The notes under the pieces are model-generated. The model saw nothing but the letters and a program-made list of their open reading frames with translations. It ran no database searches and was not told where the DNA came from. Positions 26,517 through 38,262 of a DNA stretch of 64,000 nucleotides are shown here, piece after piece; the stretch's first letter is position 1, and every line of letters begins with the position of its first letter. The position numbers were made by a program, and so were the translations under genes. Origin of the DNA: Cryptomeria japonica (Eukaryota > Streptophyta > Pinopsida > Cupressales > Cupressaceae); assembly GCF_030272615.1 (NCBI RefSeq), contig NC_081407.1, forward strand, positions 154,091,048-154,155,047. Reading direction: 5' to 3'.

Positions 26517-27851
26517 TGAACATACTTAGTGGAAACTTTATCTGAATTCTCCTCTTCTTCTCCTTCTTCTTCATTTATTTCTTTCTCTTTGCTTTCTTCT
26601 GGATCACTTGTCTTCTCTAGAACAATTGGAACAATCTCAATACTGGTCTCAATATTAGGTTCAATTTGATTCTATTCTTTGCACACCTTCACATTTATGC
26701 TTTCTACCATTTTGTTCAGCCTCTTGTTGAAACACTGATAAGCCTTATTGTTTGTAGCATATCCCTGAAAGATTCTTTCATCCACTCTAGATTAAAATTT
26801 CTCAAAATTGTCTTCATCTCTTCACACACAACATTTTCTTCCAAAGATCTTAAAATACTTCACAATAGGAGGTCTACCATTCCATAGTTCCTAAGGTGTT
26901 TTGGTATGGTTTACTTTGATCTGCACCCTATTAAGAAGATACACAACAATATGAACTTTTTCTTTCCATACACATTAGCCAAATTAGCATCTTTTAATAA
27001 ATTGCTATCCACCTCAATAATAATTATATTTTTCCTTTCCATAACACCATTATGTTGAGGAGTCTTCAGAGAAAAAAGATGTCTTCTGATCCCATGAATT
27101 TCACAAAAAATATCAAATTCCCATGAAGTAAACTCTCCTCCTTGGTTTGATCTTAAGCACTTAATCTTAGCATCTACTATGGATTTAAAAACTTGAAATC
27201 TATCAAAAGCCTCAGATTTGTCCTTTTAAAATGTAACCTGAGTCATTCTAGAGAAGTCATCAATGAGTAACATGAATTACCTTTCTTCATTTAAACCTCT
27301 TGTCCTTGTAGGTCCACATAAGTATGTATGAATCAGCTCCAAAGGTTTCATAGTAGAATAATCCTTATTCTTGAATCTTCTTTTCATTTGCTTTCCCAAT
27401 TTATATTCTTTGAAAACAGTATCAATAGGCTTCACAAGTCTAGGTAAATCTCTAACTACTTTAGATCTACAAATCTCGATCATGTTATCAAAATTGACAC
27501 ATCTCATTCTCTTGTTCCATAACCAAAATTCATTACTCTATGTAAGAAAACACTTACTCTCCTCTCTATCCTTGATATAATATACATTTCCACTTGTTCT
27601 AACTTTTTTTGCAACTTTTTGATCAGTCTTCTCCTTTCTGATCATGCATTTGATGCTATTAAACAACACTTCATATCGTTTTCTACATTCTTGAATAAAA
27701 CTTAACAAACTATCTTAATCCTTTAACATAATAAACATCATCAGTCTTATGCTTACCATCAATAGAAAAACTTCCAATACCTTGAATATCTGCACCATCT
27801 TCTCCAACAAACTTCATTGATCCTCCATCACACTTATTGAGATTAATAAAA
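26517..27851 (-). pseudogene. Copia G: protease tail, gag-pre-integrase and integrase
   Basis: Minus-strand pol fragment with many stops. From right to left: continuation of the protease region, then the gag-pre-integrase segment (27507-27277) with MRCVNFDNMIEICRSKVVRD and LELIHTYLCGPTRTRG. The integrase core carries the Ty1/copia TPQHNGVMERKN motif (about 27050). A Glu/Lys-rich linker reading EESKEKEINEEGEEEENSDK follows (about 26540-26600) and ends near KVSTKYVQK. Integrase would insert the cDNA; this copy cannot work. The left half of the protease lies at 32284-32451, on the other side of the L4 insertion. Confidence 0.7.
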
Positions 27852-29808
27852 TGTAATGCCCCTACCCTAGTCAGACTTGTAAAACCCGTTTGACCTTGGT
27901 TGACTTCCTATGTGGCATTCTTGAATGGTAGGTTAACCGTGATGCAATGTGTAGTTTAGATAATATAAATAAATTGTGCATACTTATTATTGTGCTTTTG
28001 CATCGATTTTTGTGTAAATGTAATTGTTTCCTAACCCTTGTGATAAATCTTGAGCTAACGCCTTCATTTAATATGTATATGTATATGTATGCTTGCATGA
28101 ATTCATGGGTGCAGGAGATTGCAGGTACAACACCGCCCAGGGCAAGGTTCATCTCCTTTGGGATTTGCAGGGTTGAGTATGCCTCCTCCATCCTTAGAAT
28201 TTGGATTTGGGGGTCATTAAACTCTCGTCTTGCCTTAGCCATGGTCAAGTGAGCATCGTGTGTGGATTTGTGGGGCTTTCCTTGCATTGGGTTGCATGTC
28301 ATGTGATTTGGTGGACTTCCTCAATTTGCGTGCCTTGCGCGGGGTAAGTGGAGTTTGTTATCCTGAGTATTAAATTCAATTTAATGAGTAGACGTACACA
28401 TTAGTGATATAGAAATTTAAATAGGTAGTTTCTTTTATACGATTAATTGTTAATTTAAAGAGATTGCTTTAATTATTATTGTAGCAAGCTTAAGGTATTT
28501 AACTTGGATTAATGTGCTCATTTACGCATATGTAGTTGAGAAATTAGAATAAATAAGACTCTTGCACTAGATTAGTCATTTATTTAAAAAGGTCGCTTTA
28601 TTACGTTATAGCGAGTTAATTTAATAGTTAATTTTAATAATAACGAATTTAATGAGTTATGCGTTTTAGAAAGGAAAGATTTAAAGTCATTTGGGAGATA
28701 GAAATAAAATTAATCATTTTCGCATGTTGGAAGAGAAAGGGTAAATTGTATTATTTAAAAGGAAATTATTCTTTTTTTTTTACTTGCAAATTAATATAGT
28801 ATAAAGGAATTGATTTTTGAGATTTAAATTAATTTAAATATCTCACCCTTGTTAACAGTTCAAAATATAAATGTAGGCCTAAATTGATATTGAGAGATTA
28901 AAATTAGAGATTAAATTAGAAACAGAAGTGTGTTAATTTTAATGAGAATAAAACAAGTTAGATTTATTGAGTAATGGAAAATAATGATTTCCATTCTCAT
29001 GTTTCTTTTATTTTCAAAAAAAAAAATAAATGCCTAAATTCGAAATTGAAAATTAGGGCAAAAATAGGGTTTCTCATTTTAACCTAGTTTGGAAATGTTT
29101 TTGGGGGTTCTTTTCTTTTGGTCATTTTTTTTTTTGGAAAAAAAAAAGGGGTTTTTGGAAGAGAGATTGGGGATTTTGGACAAAGATGGAGTTTTAGAGC
29201 AGCAGATTTGGGAGCTCTTCTTCAAAAAAAATTCTTCCCGGATTACGTTTTGAGGTAGGAATCTGATCATTAGCTTGATTAAAATGTTTACAAAAAAAGA
29301 GGGTTTTGTGTTTTTCTTTCTTGCAACATGGGTTTTCAGATTTTCCATTGATGTTTGTGAATGAGTTTTATTGTAGAAATTTGTAAAATGATAGCTATGT
29401 TGGATCTTTGTGAGGGAGGTGAGTTTCCTTGTGCCAAAGATTTTCTTGATGGGTGGGTTATTCAACAATTTCTACTACTATTTAGAAACCCTTGACATTC
29501 TGGAAAAAAAAGGGGAAAGAGAAATGTCTGTGATTGTTTTTAAAAATGGGGGATTGCTGGAAAATGGTTTAAGTCTATGTTTCAGACTATGTGGATTGTT
29601 TTGGTGAGTTATTTACCTTTTTATCAATACTTGCATATACTATAAAAAAAAATAAAAATGTATTCAATGAATAAAAAAAAATGATGTTGATGATAGTATT
29701 TTATGACTGGAAAGATGTTTTTTTTTACTGCATATTCTAGCAGCTTGTTGGGATCTGTTACTGTCCTTTAAATAAACAAAAAAAAATTTTGTGACCCCCA
29801 TGGCAGCT

Positions 29809-29920
29809 GCTACCAGTTGGTAGCAGCGCTACCAGAGGTAGCGAACTGCTACCAAATGGTAGCAGCGCTACCAGAGGTAGCGGCCTACTACCATTTGGTA
29901 GCAGCGCTACCAATGGTAGC
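29809..29920. repeat. Palindromic GCTACC minisatellite in L4 copy 2
   Basis: Four to five GCTACCA-NN-TGGTAGC palindromes with GCGCTACCAGAGGTAGCG-like linkers, equivalent to 450-544 but with different spacer bases. The palindromic structure is kept although individual bases differ. Confidence 0.85.
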
Positions 29921-29937
29921 TTGGGTTGCCAAGGGGG

Positions 29938-29964
29938 GGGCCCACGTGGGTGTCCACGTGGGTA
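29938..29964. promoter_or_regulatory. Inverted double G-box in L4 copy 2
   Basis: CCCACGTGGG, two bases, then TCCACGTGGG: two CACGTG cores face to face, as in copy 1 at 566-590. Confidence 0.5.
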
Positions 29965-30740
29965 CCTTCCCTCTTTTTTTTTTTGAAAACTTTAAAAAGA
30001 TTTATTTTATTTAATTTTTAATTATTATTTTTAATTATTTTATATAATTTTTTTTTAAAAAGAAGAAAAAAGATATATGTATATAATATATAAAAATAAG
30101 GAAGAATTCAGATTAATAAGTGAATTTATAATTAGTATAAGGGATTTAAATCCAGTTCCACTGATATTATTTAATTTTAAATTCAGTTTCTTCTCTTATT
30201 TAATTTCAAATTAGTAAATAATATATTTGGATTTTAGAGAAGCAACATTTAGTAAATCCATACTCTAATACAAGTTTTTAATTTCATATTGATTACACCA
30301 TATTCGAGTTAATACGTATTATTAACATGGACTAAGTATTAAGGGTGGGTTAATGGTGAATTTTTAAATAAAAGTTAATTTAGCAAACCCATAAACTTGA
30401 TCGACATTAATGGTTAAACAGATATGGTAAACGAATACCTCTACCGGATAATGCCTATGTAGGTTTAAATTTCTATAATAGAATTTGGTTATGTAATGGT
30501 AAGACTTGTTATGATAGTGGTTGGTCATAAGTCGGTCAAGCCCCTAGTTAGGGTACCGTCAAACAAGAGAATCTAGGTTTTTTTTGTTTTCTTTGTTATG
30601 ATTCAATTTGACCCGCTTCAAAAAGGGATCACTATGTAATAATCAATCGAGGTAGATGTTGAATAGTGTATGTGTTCACCCAAAAGGCAGGATTGTAAAA
30701 GACATGTAAATTTGTAATCTTAACTATATTAAATGCCAGA

Positions 30741-30818
30741 GGGGTCTTGCAGTTGAGCAGACCCGGAGATGTAACCCTTTAGGGGTGAACTCCGAGATCA
30801 TATCTGTGTTATGCGATG
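30741..30818. repeat. Conserved GC-rich island in L4 copy 2
   Basis: Matches 1453-1532 with few changes (GGGGTCTTGCAGTTGAGCAG, CCCGGAGATGTA, GGGGTGAACTCCGAGATCAT), while the flanks have drifted more. Confidence 0.7.
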
Positions 30819-32283
30819 TTTTAGCTTCCTTTGTTTTATGCTTTGAGTTATCATATATGGTTGTTATCTTGCAAAGTGTACGATGGAAATTAACGGATTT
30901 AAATCTAAGTGCATAAAATTATTCATCTTGGCAAACGTAGTAATCAGGTTCATGGAAGTTTGTAATTATGATTATGGCAAAGTATTTAAAATATGTTAAT
31001 TAAAGTTGTAATAGTGGAAAGAATCTTGCTAGATTACATCATCAGATTAACTTGTTATTAAGCATGTAAATTGAACAAATGAGTAGGGGAAATAAAGATA
31101 GAATTAATGTTATAACTTCTAAGTTGGAATCTAAAGGATGATCAACATATAGGTAATTACTTTTACCTTCTTAAATGAGCAACGCCATGTTAATTATATT
31201 CCACTATATTGGATGAATATATTTAGTTATTTATGTTGTAATTATAACCAATAATCCTCACCAAATTAATTTGATAATTGTGTGGACTCAACTAGATATC
31301 CATATTATAACCCTTATAAAACAAAATCCCTTATGGTTGCTAAAATTGAACTAAAATGGGAAAATAATTGATTAGTTGTTTATACATTAAATCTTAGTAA
31401 AAGTATCTCTCTCATATTAACTTCATTTAACAAAAAAAAAGAGTGATATGCAATAAGATAATTGTATTTTAACCCTAATAGAAGAACGTCACTATGATCT
31501 TATTATTCTAATCTTGAAATGATGAATGTCATCTAGCTAACGATATTTTAATTTAAAGGATGCTCTCGTGTGTCCTAATGCATATCCACCTTAATGAAAT
31601 TAGTCCATTTATTTGCATTATCAAAACTTCAAATGAAATTCTATGGCTACTCACATTTTATCTTTCATATAAGAACTACAACTCATTAGTTGGCTATGCA
31701 TGAAATCAAATGAAGGGACCTCACTCTATTAATTGTAGTTAATCCTTAATGAATGAATCTCGTCTGATTAACCATACTTTTAATATTTAAGAAAGATATC
31801 AATTGTGGGTGGTTACCTTAAACCCAAATGAATGAACTTCATTATATTAAACACATGAACCTTTTTGGAGGCCTCTTAACGTAATTACGAATTCAAGTGC
31901 AATGAATAAATAACCTCTCAATGGCCTCCTAACCACCCAAAGTAAATGAACGCTTCCTAAAGTTATAAGATGTCAAACCATTGAACACATATATAATCAA
32001 GATCTATGCATTATCTCGTAATTAAGATATCCAGTTTAATGGATCTAATGACGCAAGTTGAGTTAGGTGTAAGGTTATGTCATCGCATTGGGAAACTCCT
32101 TAGGATCATTTTAGCCTTCCGCTGTGTTATCTAGTTAGAGATAACTTTGAGATAACTTCAAAACTATCTCAATGTTGTAACTTTTCATTAACGCTCTTAA
32201 TTATAATTTAAAAAAAAAATATTTACACTCTAATTGAGTGTTTTTAACTTAAACCCTTAGGGGTTTCCTGGCGGGGCATTACA

Positions 32284-33400
32284 TAAAACTATCTTATCAT
32301 TGATCATATGGTTTGAACATCTGAAGTCTATAATCCATGTACTTGATTCTATCTTAGCATGCAATGTACTCTTAACTGATTTCTCTTCCTTTTGTTTCTC
32401 TAAAGCATTCTCCTTATCTTCAATTTCTAAAAATAGGGATTCTTCATTCAAATCATCATCAATTTCATCTTTTGATGTATGCTTCTTAATAAAATATAAG
32501 CGAGCTTCTTCTCTCTTCTATTAAAATTGTATCTCTTAAAATTGTTATTCTTCTCATCAAAATCCGCTCTCTTACAGTCTTCTCTGTAAGTGCAATTAGA
32601 AGCATAATGTCCAATTCTATGACAAGAAAAAAAATTTCAAAGGTAACTTACCTTTGTATTTTTTAGTGCCTCACTACAATATTCTCACAAAATTTGCTTT
32701 AGCTTCATCTAGGTCTCCACTGCATTCTAGATCATCAAGTCTTGAAACATTAAATGTTGCTTCTCTCTTTTCTCTCTTCTCTTGCCCCATTTCTGAAATA
32801 TCATAGGCTGCTAAAGTACCAATAAGATGTTTACTAATATACTTACTCAAATCATTTCTCTCTTGTATATCACATCTCTGCGGCTTATAGGATTTAGACA
32901 AGGTCAACAAGATCTTATGAACAACATCACATTCTTCTAAATATCCACTAACAACTCTAATTCCATCAACAAGGTTAGACACTCTATGAATGTAGTTCTC
33001 AATGCTTTCATCTTCCAACATTCTTAGGTACTCCTACTTCTACTTAAAATTCATCAACCTATTCTGCTTTGTTTTCAGATCTCCTTCATATGCCAAGCAT
33101 AAATTTTCCCATGCAGCCTTTGCTTCATTCAATTCTTTTACTCTTCCAAATACCAAATCATTTATAAACTAAGGATTATCACTCTAGCCTTTTCATTACC
33201 TTCCTTCAAATTTATCTCATCCACGGTTTGAGAACCACCCTATAGAGGTGTATATCTGGTCTGAATGATTTCCCAAATTCCATTTTTCAATGTCTTCAAA
33301 TGTGACTCCATTCTCTCCTTCAAGTACAAAAACTTTGTATCATCAAAGATAGGAACTTTGTAATGCATGTCCTATTTCATACAAGACCTACCTCAAGCGG
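32284..33400 (-). pseudogene. Copia G: gag, zinc knuckle and first half of protease
   Basis: Minus strand. The gag region starts near 33370 and has several stops. A well-kept gag core at 33021-32674 reads ENYIHRVSNLVDGIRVVSGY and VVHKILLTLSKSYKP, as in the copia UBN2-type gag. A CCHC knuckle with CHRIGHYASNC lies at about 32590-32650. The protease begins at about 32380 with WIIDFRCSNHMINDK; the usual active site is D-S-G-C, so two catalytic-loop residues are changed (F and R for S and G). The reading is cut at 32284 by the solo LTR. The stop pattern fits decay, not a functional gene. Confidence 0.75.
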
Positions 33401-33424
33401 TTAAGCTTACTCAAGAGGAACCTT

Positions 33425-33436
33425 TCTTTGATACCA
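33425..33436 (-). other. Primer-binding site of copia G (degenerate)
   Basis: The minus strand reads TGGTATCAAAGA, two changes from the usual iMet site TGGTATCAGAGC, immediately inside the LTR edge at 33439. Confidence 0.65.
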
Positions 33437-33438
33437 AT

Positions 33439-33588
33439 TATTGAACCCAAGGTAGGATTGAGAGGGGGGTGAATCAGTCCAAAATAAAAAATTAAATGCA
33501 ACACATAAACAATTAATCAACATCACTCTTCCAACACATGAACACCAAGATTTATATGTGGAAACCCCAAATAGGGAGACATAGTGAG
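33439..33588 (-). repeat. LTR of copia G, piece 1
   Basis: Inner end of G's 5' LTR, with the GAGAGGGGGGTGAATCAG string typical of this copia group. The terminal dinucleotide reads TA on the plus strand instead of TG. It is interrupted at 33588 by element A. Confidence 0.7.
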
Positions 33589-34417
33589 TGTTAGGATTCC
33601 CACAGATATTGAGAGGGGGGGTGAATCAGTATCTAACCGGTATATAGAATTTCTTATCTTAAAACATGTAGAACATATTATAATAGTTTACCGGTATGCA
33701 AGAAATAATGAAATAAATAGAATTAAAAACATCCACATGAAAAGCACACCATGACACAAGGATTTAACGAGGAAACCCAGTGTGGGAAAAACCTCAATGG
33801 GATTTGTGACCCACAATATCCACTTATTGGCCAATAAGAGAATATTACTTACAAGAGGGGTCTGCACATGCAAGAAGGCCAACTACCTAGAGCTCACTAC
33901 TCAATGGGAAGTCTCACCGACTTACAATGTAGATTATACAAATCCAATATCTTGTACTGCTTTACAATAGCATCTATAATGCCTGATCCAGTACCAGTTG
34001 CTACTCTGCTTCTTACATAAACCCTCTAACTTATATTTTGCATAATAGGTCTTCCTTAATATTTCGCTTACATCACTTTCTTAACTTCCTTACAAAATGT
34101 CTACAATGATCTCTTTTATATATAAGAGTCATTTTACAACATGCCAAGTTGGCTTACAAAGTTTTTACAATAATAAACAAAATGTAATATAACAAAATCT
34201 TGTCGGCCTCTGTGCCGGTATACTTCTTTTCTCTGTGCCGGTGCCAATGTCCTGAGTGCCGGTGTAGAGTGTGATCGTTGATGTCAGTGAACTATCTTGC
34301 CAGTGTAATGCTTTGCCGGTATAATGCCTTGCTGGTGCCATAGGATTGTAAGGTTGCCATCAATGACAAAACCTTCAATCACCTACAATGTCTCATTGGA
34401 GTGTGCATATGCTAACA
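33589..34417 (-). repeat. 3' LTR of element A
   Basis: 829 bp. It is closely similar to 39453-40273, with a TATATATAAGAG segment near 34115-34130. It adjoins the polypurine tract at 34418. Confidence 0.9.
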
Positions 34418-34436
34418 ATCTCCCCCTTTGGCATTG
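34418..34436 (-). other. Polypurine tract of element A
   Basis: The minus strand reads CAATGCCAAAGGGGGAGAT directly before the 3' LTR. The same string lies before the 3' LTRs of B (61375) and, with one difference, H (49853), and the match extends further upstream (GTTGCCAT). Confidence 0.85.
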
Positions 34437-35020
34437 ATGGCAACACTCATGAGAAATTTCAAAAGTGTATCCAAAAATGTGAAGTCCAAAAATGTTACCA
34501 AAAATGTGTGCTCCACCTGAGCATATGATTCCTGTGATATTTGAATTTTCTCTTCCCACTACTTCCCCTTTGGCATCAATGACAAAGGTTGTCAAGATGT
34601 TAGTAGAGTTTGTAGTTTCAACCTTGTAATTGGGTAGTTACAATTTGAAATAGATCCACCAAAATCAAGTTTATACTCTCCATAAACTTTTTACTGTCTC
34701 TTATTGTTGTCTCTGTTATTTTAACTATACTGGTGAGATGCTGCAAATGCTCTGCTGGTGTATTCTGTCCCTGTTTAGTGCCTCAGATATTTCCTTCCGT
34801 AATGATTCTAGATAGTCCAATCTTGGACTCAGTTTTAATCTTAGATGCTTTTCCTTATTCACTATTCTCTCTTTTTCTCTTTCCAATTTAAGTAATTCTT
34901 CCTCAAAAATTTTTATCTTCTGTTAAAAAACTAATAATGTATTAGGTGAGTTAACAAAATTATCTACAAGTTTATTGATTTCATCCCATACCTTGCTCAT
35001 CTTCTTATCTATATCTATAG

Positions 35021-37921
35021 TCAAGAAGTTTGTCTTACAGGTGTCTTTATACAGAGTTTGTACTCTTTCAATAAATTACACAGTTCCGGTAGAAGTGTGT
35101 CAAAATCTCTAGTATACATCTTTATCTGCTCATCAAAGAATTTTTGCTTTTCAATTTCCAATTTGTCCTTCAATGTCTCTTCCTTTATTTTCTCAATGTT
35201 CTCTGTGATATATTTACACAAGGTATCAATTTGTCCTAAAGAATCTTTATTGTCTATATTATAGTTAGGAGCAATTACCTTCAAAATTGGTATTGTGTCA
35301 TGTATTGGCTTATAAGCTTGTGAGCTGCAATCTATTATCTTTTTAATTGACTCCAATAGTACTTCCATCACATTAGTTGATTTGTAGCCTGATGATGAAC
35401 CTACATTCTGAGTACCACCAGTGGAAGTAACCAAGCTTGTATTGACCTCTAGTAGGTTTGTTTGTGTTTTCATTTCCTTAAGAAATGGTTTTTCTACTTC
35501 TCCAGTTGCCGATGGCACTGTTTCCTTATGAACTTGTTCATGTTTCTGTTGATGTTCCTGTTCAGGAGCCTTTTGCTCTATTTGTTTCTCTATTTGTTGC
35601 ATTGTCTGAATCTGAGTTTGAGTCTCTACATGTTGCTCTTTGTCATCTATCAATTTCTCCTATGTGTTCTCAGTTTTCTCAGCTACCGAAGGCTTACTAG
35701 CCATGTTAGTCTTATTAGCTGTGTCTTTATCTACCACAATGTTGATCTTTTGAGTATCAACATCCACTATATATAAGACTTCAGGATTAGGATTGACATC
35801 CTCTACATCCATACTTTCAATTGTCAATTGATCTTTTGTAGTAGTTGTTGTTACCTATGGAGTAATCAAAGGAGGTGGGGGTAAGTTGTCTTTAACCTTG
35901 ATACTGGGTGGTCCACCAACTTTACCTTTACTCTTGTCCCTTTCTTTCTGATATACCTTTATAGGTTTGTGGCTCATGTAATCTTCTTGTTTTTCTTTTT
36001 CCACTAGAAAAATGTTCCATGCATTTTTTGTCTCCTCAGTCACCTCATTAACTCTTCCAACCATTAAAGCAATGTGTCAGTGTGCAGTAGAAAATACTGA
36101 CCGGTTGGCTTCAGTAATTAAGTCATCAATTTCTTTGGGTGAATTCACCGGGTATACAACAAGTAGCTTTTCTATCTTTATTTTCTTGTCAAGTTCTACT
36201 ACTGCTTGTCTCCTTGCTTCCAATCTCTTAAATAGTTCATCTGGTACTTCATCTACTACTTCCATCAAAAATTTCTTATACATATCCATATGCAATATAA
36301 CACTGTTTTCTTCTTGTTCTTTTTCATCAGCTGTCAGAGTGTCATATCGTTTCTCTATATTCTTCAATTTCCCTTCCTCTATAATTTCATTCAACAGTAT
36401 GTCAAGAGGGGCCAAGTCCTTATTTGTCCTCTTCTTCTTCTTGGGTGTTAGTTTCTTCTTCTTTGGTGTAGCCTTTCTTTCCGAAGATCTCACTACTTGT
36501 TGTTTTTGTCTTGTCCTCCTAGGTGAGGGTGTGGTTGCCGGTGAGGGATCTCTTTTCCTTACAACTCTCTTGAAAGTTGCAGGCATGTCATTCTCTGAAG
36601 ATGTGCCTACCAGTGATAGGTGAGTTTCAGGTTGTGGAGCTGCTAACTCATCCTCTATTATACCGATTTGTTCCATTATTTTATCCTTGATTTCCTTTGC
36701 TTGCCTAGAACCTTCTCTTACAACTACCTCAACCTTTTTCACTCTTTTCTTAGATTGTATTTGGATTTCAATAGTTTCTACACTACCAAATACTTCTTCC
36801 TTAGGTTCTTTAGGGGCTTCCAGAAGTGCTTTAACATAAGTTTCAATTATATGATCATCTATTTTGTAGCCCATCTCTGTTACCCAAACTGTCCTAGGGA
36901 TGACTGCTTCCATCTAGATCTCATCCTTCTTGATTACAAAGCATATTTCATCCTTATATTTGTCAACAATCTTTTGTGATAATCTAATTCGTTTCTTCAT
37001 TTTGGCTTTAAGTGCTTGAAAGAAATCATGGATATTGTTTTCCTTATCTTCTCCCATATTATTGAATAGTTCTATTAGCTGTTTACCTACCAGTATATCA
37101 TATGCAAGTTCCTTGTAGCCTATTTTGGGAACCTGTTTGGTTATATGTAGCATCAGACATACTAGCAGATTTCCAAATTTAAAAGTTCCTTTCTTGTCCT
37201 TCTTAATCTTGCCTAAGTTGTCAATTAATTCGTCCTTCAACCACTCACATACATCAATCTTCACATTATCTGTGACCATATCATAAGCACTCTTAATACA
37301 CAAACTTGAAATTGAATTGAGTCTATTTGCATGAGTAGCTTTATATCCTAATATCATGCTGATAGATCTCACATTAATATCTATTACATCATTTACTCTT
37401 AAGGACCTTCTATCGGATGTGGCACCAATTAGGTTTATAACTAGGTCATTGGAGACCTTTTTAGTCTTGTCTGGCCTTTTACCAGTGGTTGGTAACCCTG
37501 TGATAGCTTTCACAGCTTCCTTGGTGATTTTGTGAATTGCATCTAACCAAAAAAATTCACCATGTACCCTGCTTAAGACTATCCTAATCACATCCTTTGG
37601 GAATTCAGGAATGCTAAGGATCTCTGTAAATCCTAGGGTTTCAATGATCTTATGTTCATCTTTTACATTTTTGGATTCATCACATATGACAGTATTAAAC
37701 ATGGTTTTAATCTCTTCATCTCCTAGGTCCTCAATGTTGTAGTGAATGTAAATTCTAGGGTCTTTAGCATAAACAACTCCCTTAGGAATTTGAGAAAAAG
37801 CACCTAGAGTATCATCTTTCTTTGCTACCTCAGGAACTAATTGAAATACGGGCCTAAGTCTTTTTATAACTTTGACAATAGTAGGGTTTTCTATATATTC
37901 AAGTGCAGACGTGGATGCCAT
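35021..37921 (-). pseudogene. Element A ORF2: large protein of unknown function
   Basis: One frame runs 967 codons from ATG at 37921 (MASTSALEYIENP) to 35021, broken only by four stops (36914, 36077, about 35852, about 35660). All are TAG or TGA where CAG or CGA fits. Residues about 40-330 form a conserved domain shared with B: KGVVYAKDPRIYIHYNIEDL, DVIRIVLSRVHGEFFWLDAI, ITKEAVKAITGLPTTGKRP, SMILGYKATHANRLN and TFKFGNLLVCLMLH. Then comes MEAVIPRTVWVTEMGY, a lysine-rich stretch near residue 490 (ATPKKKKLTPKKKKRTNKD, possible nuclear signal), a Gln/Glu-rich segment near 757-800 and a helical C-terminus. I do not recognise the family. The ITKEAV..I.GLP pattern faintly recalls plant mobile-domain-type proteins found in other transposons; this is a guess. 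Confidence 0.75.
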
Positions 37922-38262
37922 GATAAAATACCTTTTACTTCCTTTAGGATGGATGATTGCTTGAAATGTTCTTGCCTCTTGCTCGAAATTCCTTAGCTTG
38001 GAATCTTCACGCTCTTCATAGGTTTGAAATCTCAGTGAAATGAAATGGAGCCAAAACCTCAAATTTATAGTGTCTTTTTTCCATCTACCACATTAAATAC
38101 ATGCCAGTTAAGTATTCACTTAACATTGTCTGCCGGTAATAGAGTAATTTCCAACTTCTCATCTCTAACCGAGGGAATAATAGAACGTGTCATTAGATTG
38201 CCAAACCCTCAAGGAAACTTTCTTCAATTAGATGAAGAACTTCCTGTCAGTGGAGCACTGCT

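Larger units (their letters stand above)
27852..32283. mobile_element. Complete solo LTR, 4432 bp (L4 copy 2)
   Basis: The sequence starts TGTAATGCCCC and ends GGGGCATTACA, an 11-base perfect terminal inversion, flanked by the perfect 5-base duplication TAAAA (27847-27851 and 32284-32288). There is no primer site or internal region, so it is a solo LTR left by LTR-LTR recombination. Over 4 kb is exceptionally long for an LTR; Ogre-type gypsy elements are known to reach this range. It splits the protease domain of copia G, whose reading resumes across the gap. It holds the palindromic array, the double G-box and the conserved island seen in copy 1. No coding capacity is credible. Confidence 0.9.
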
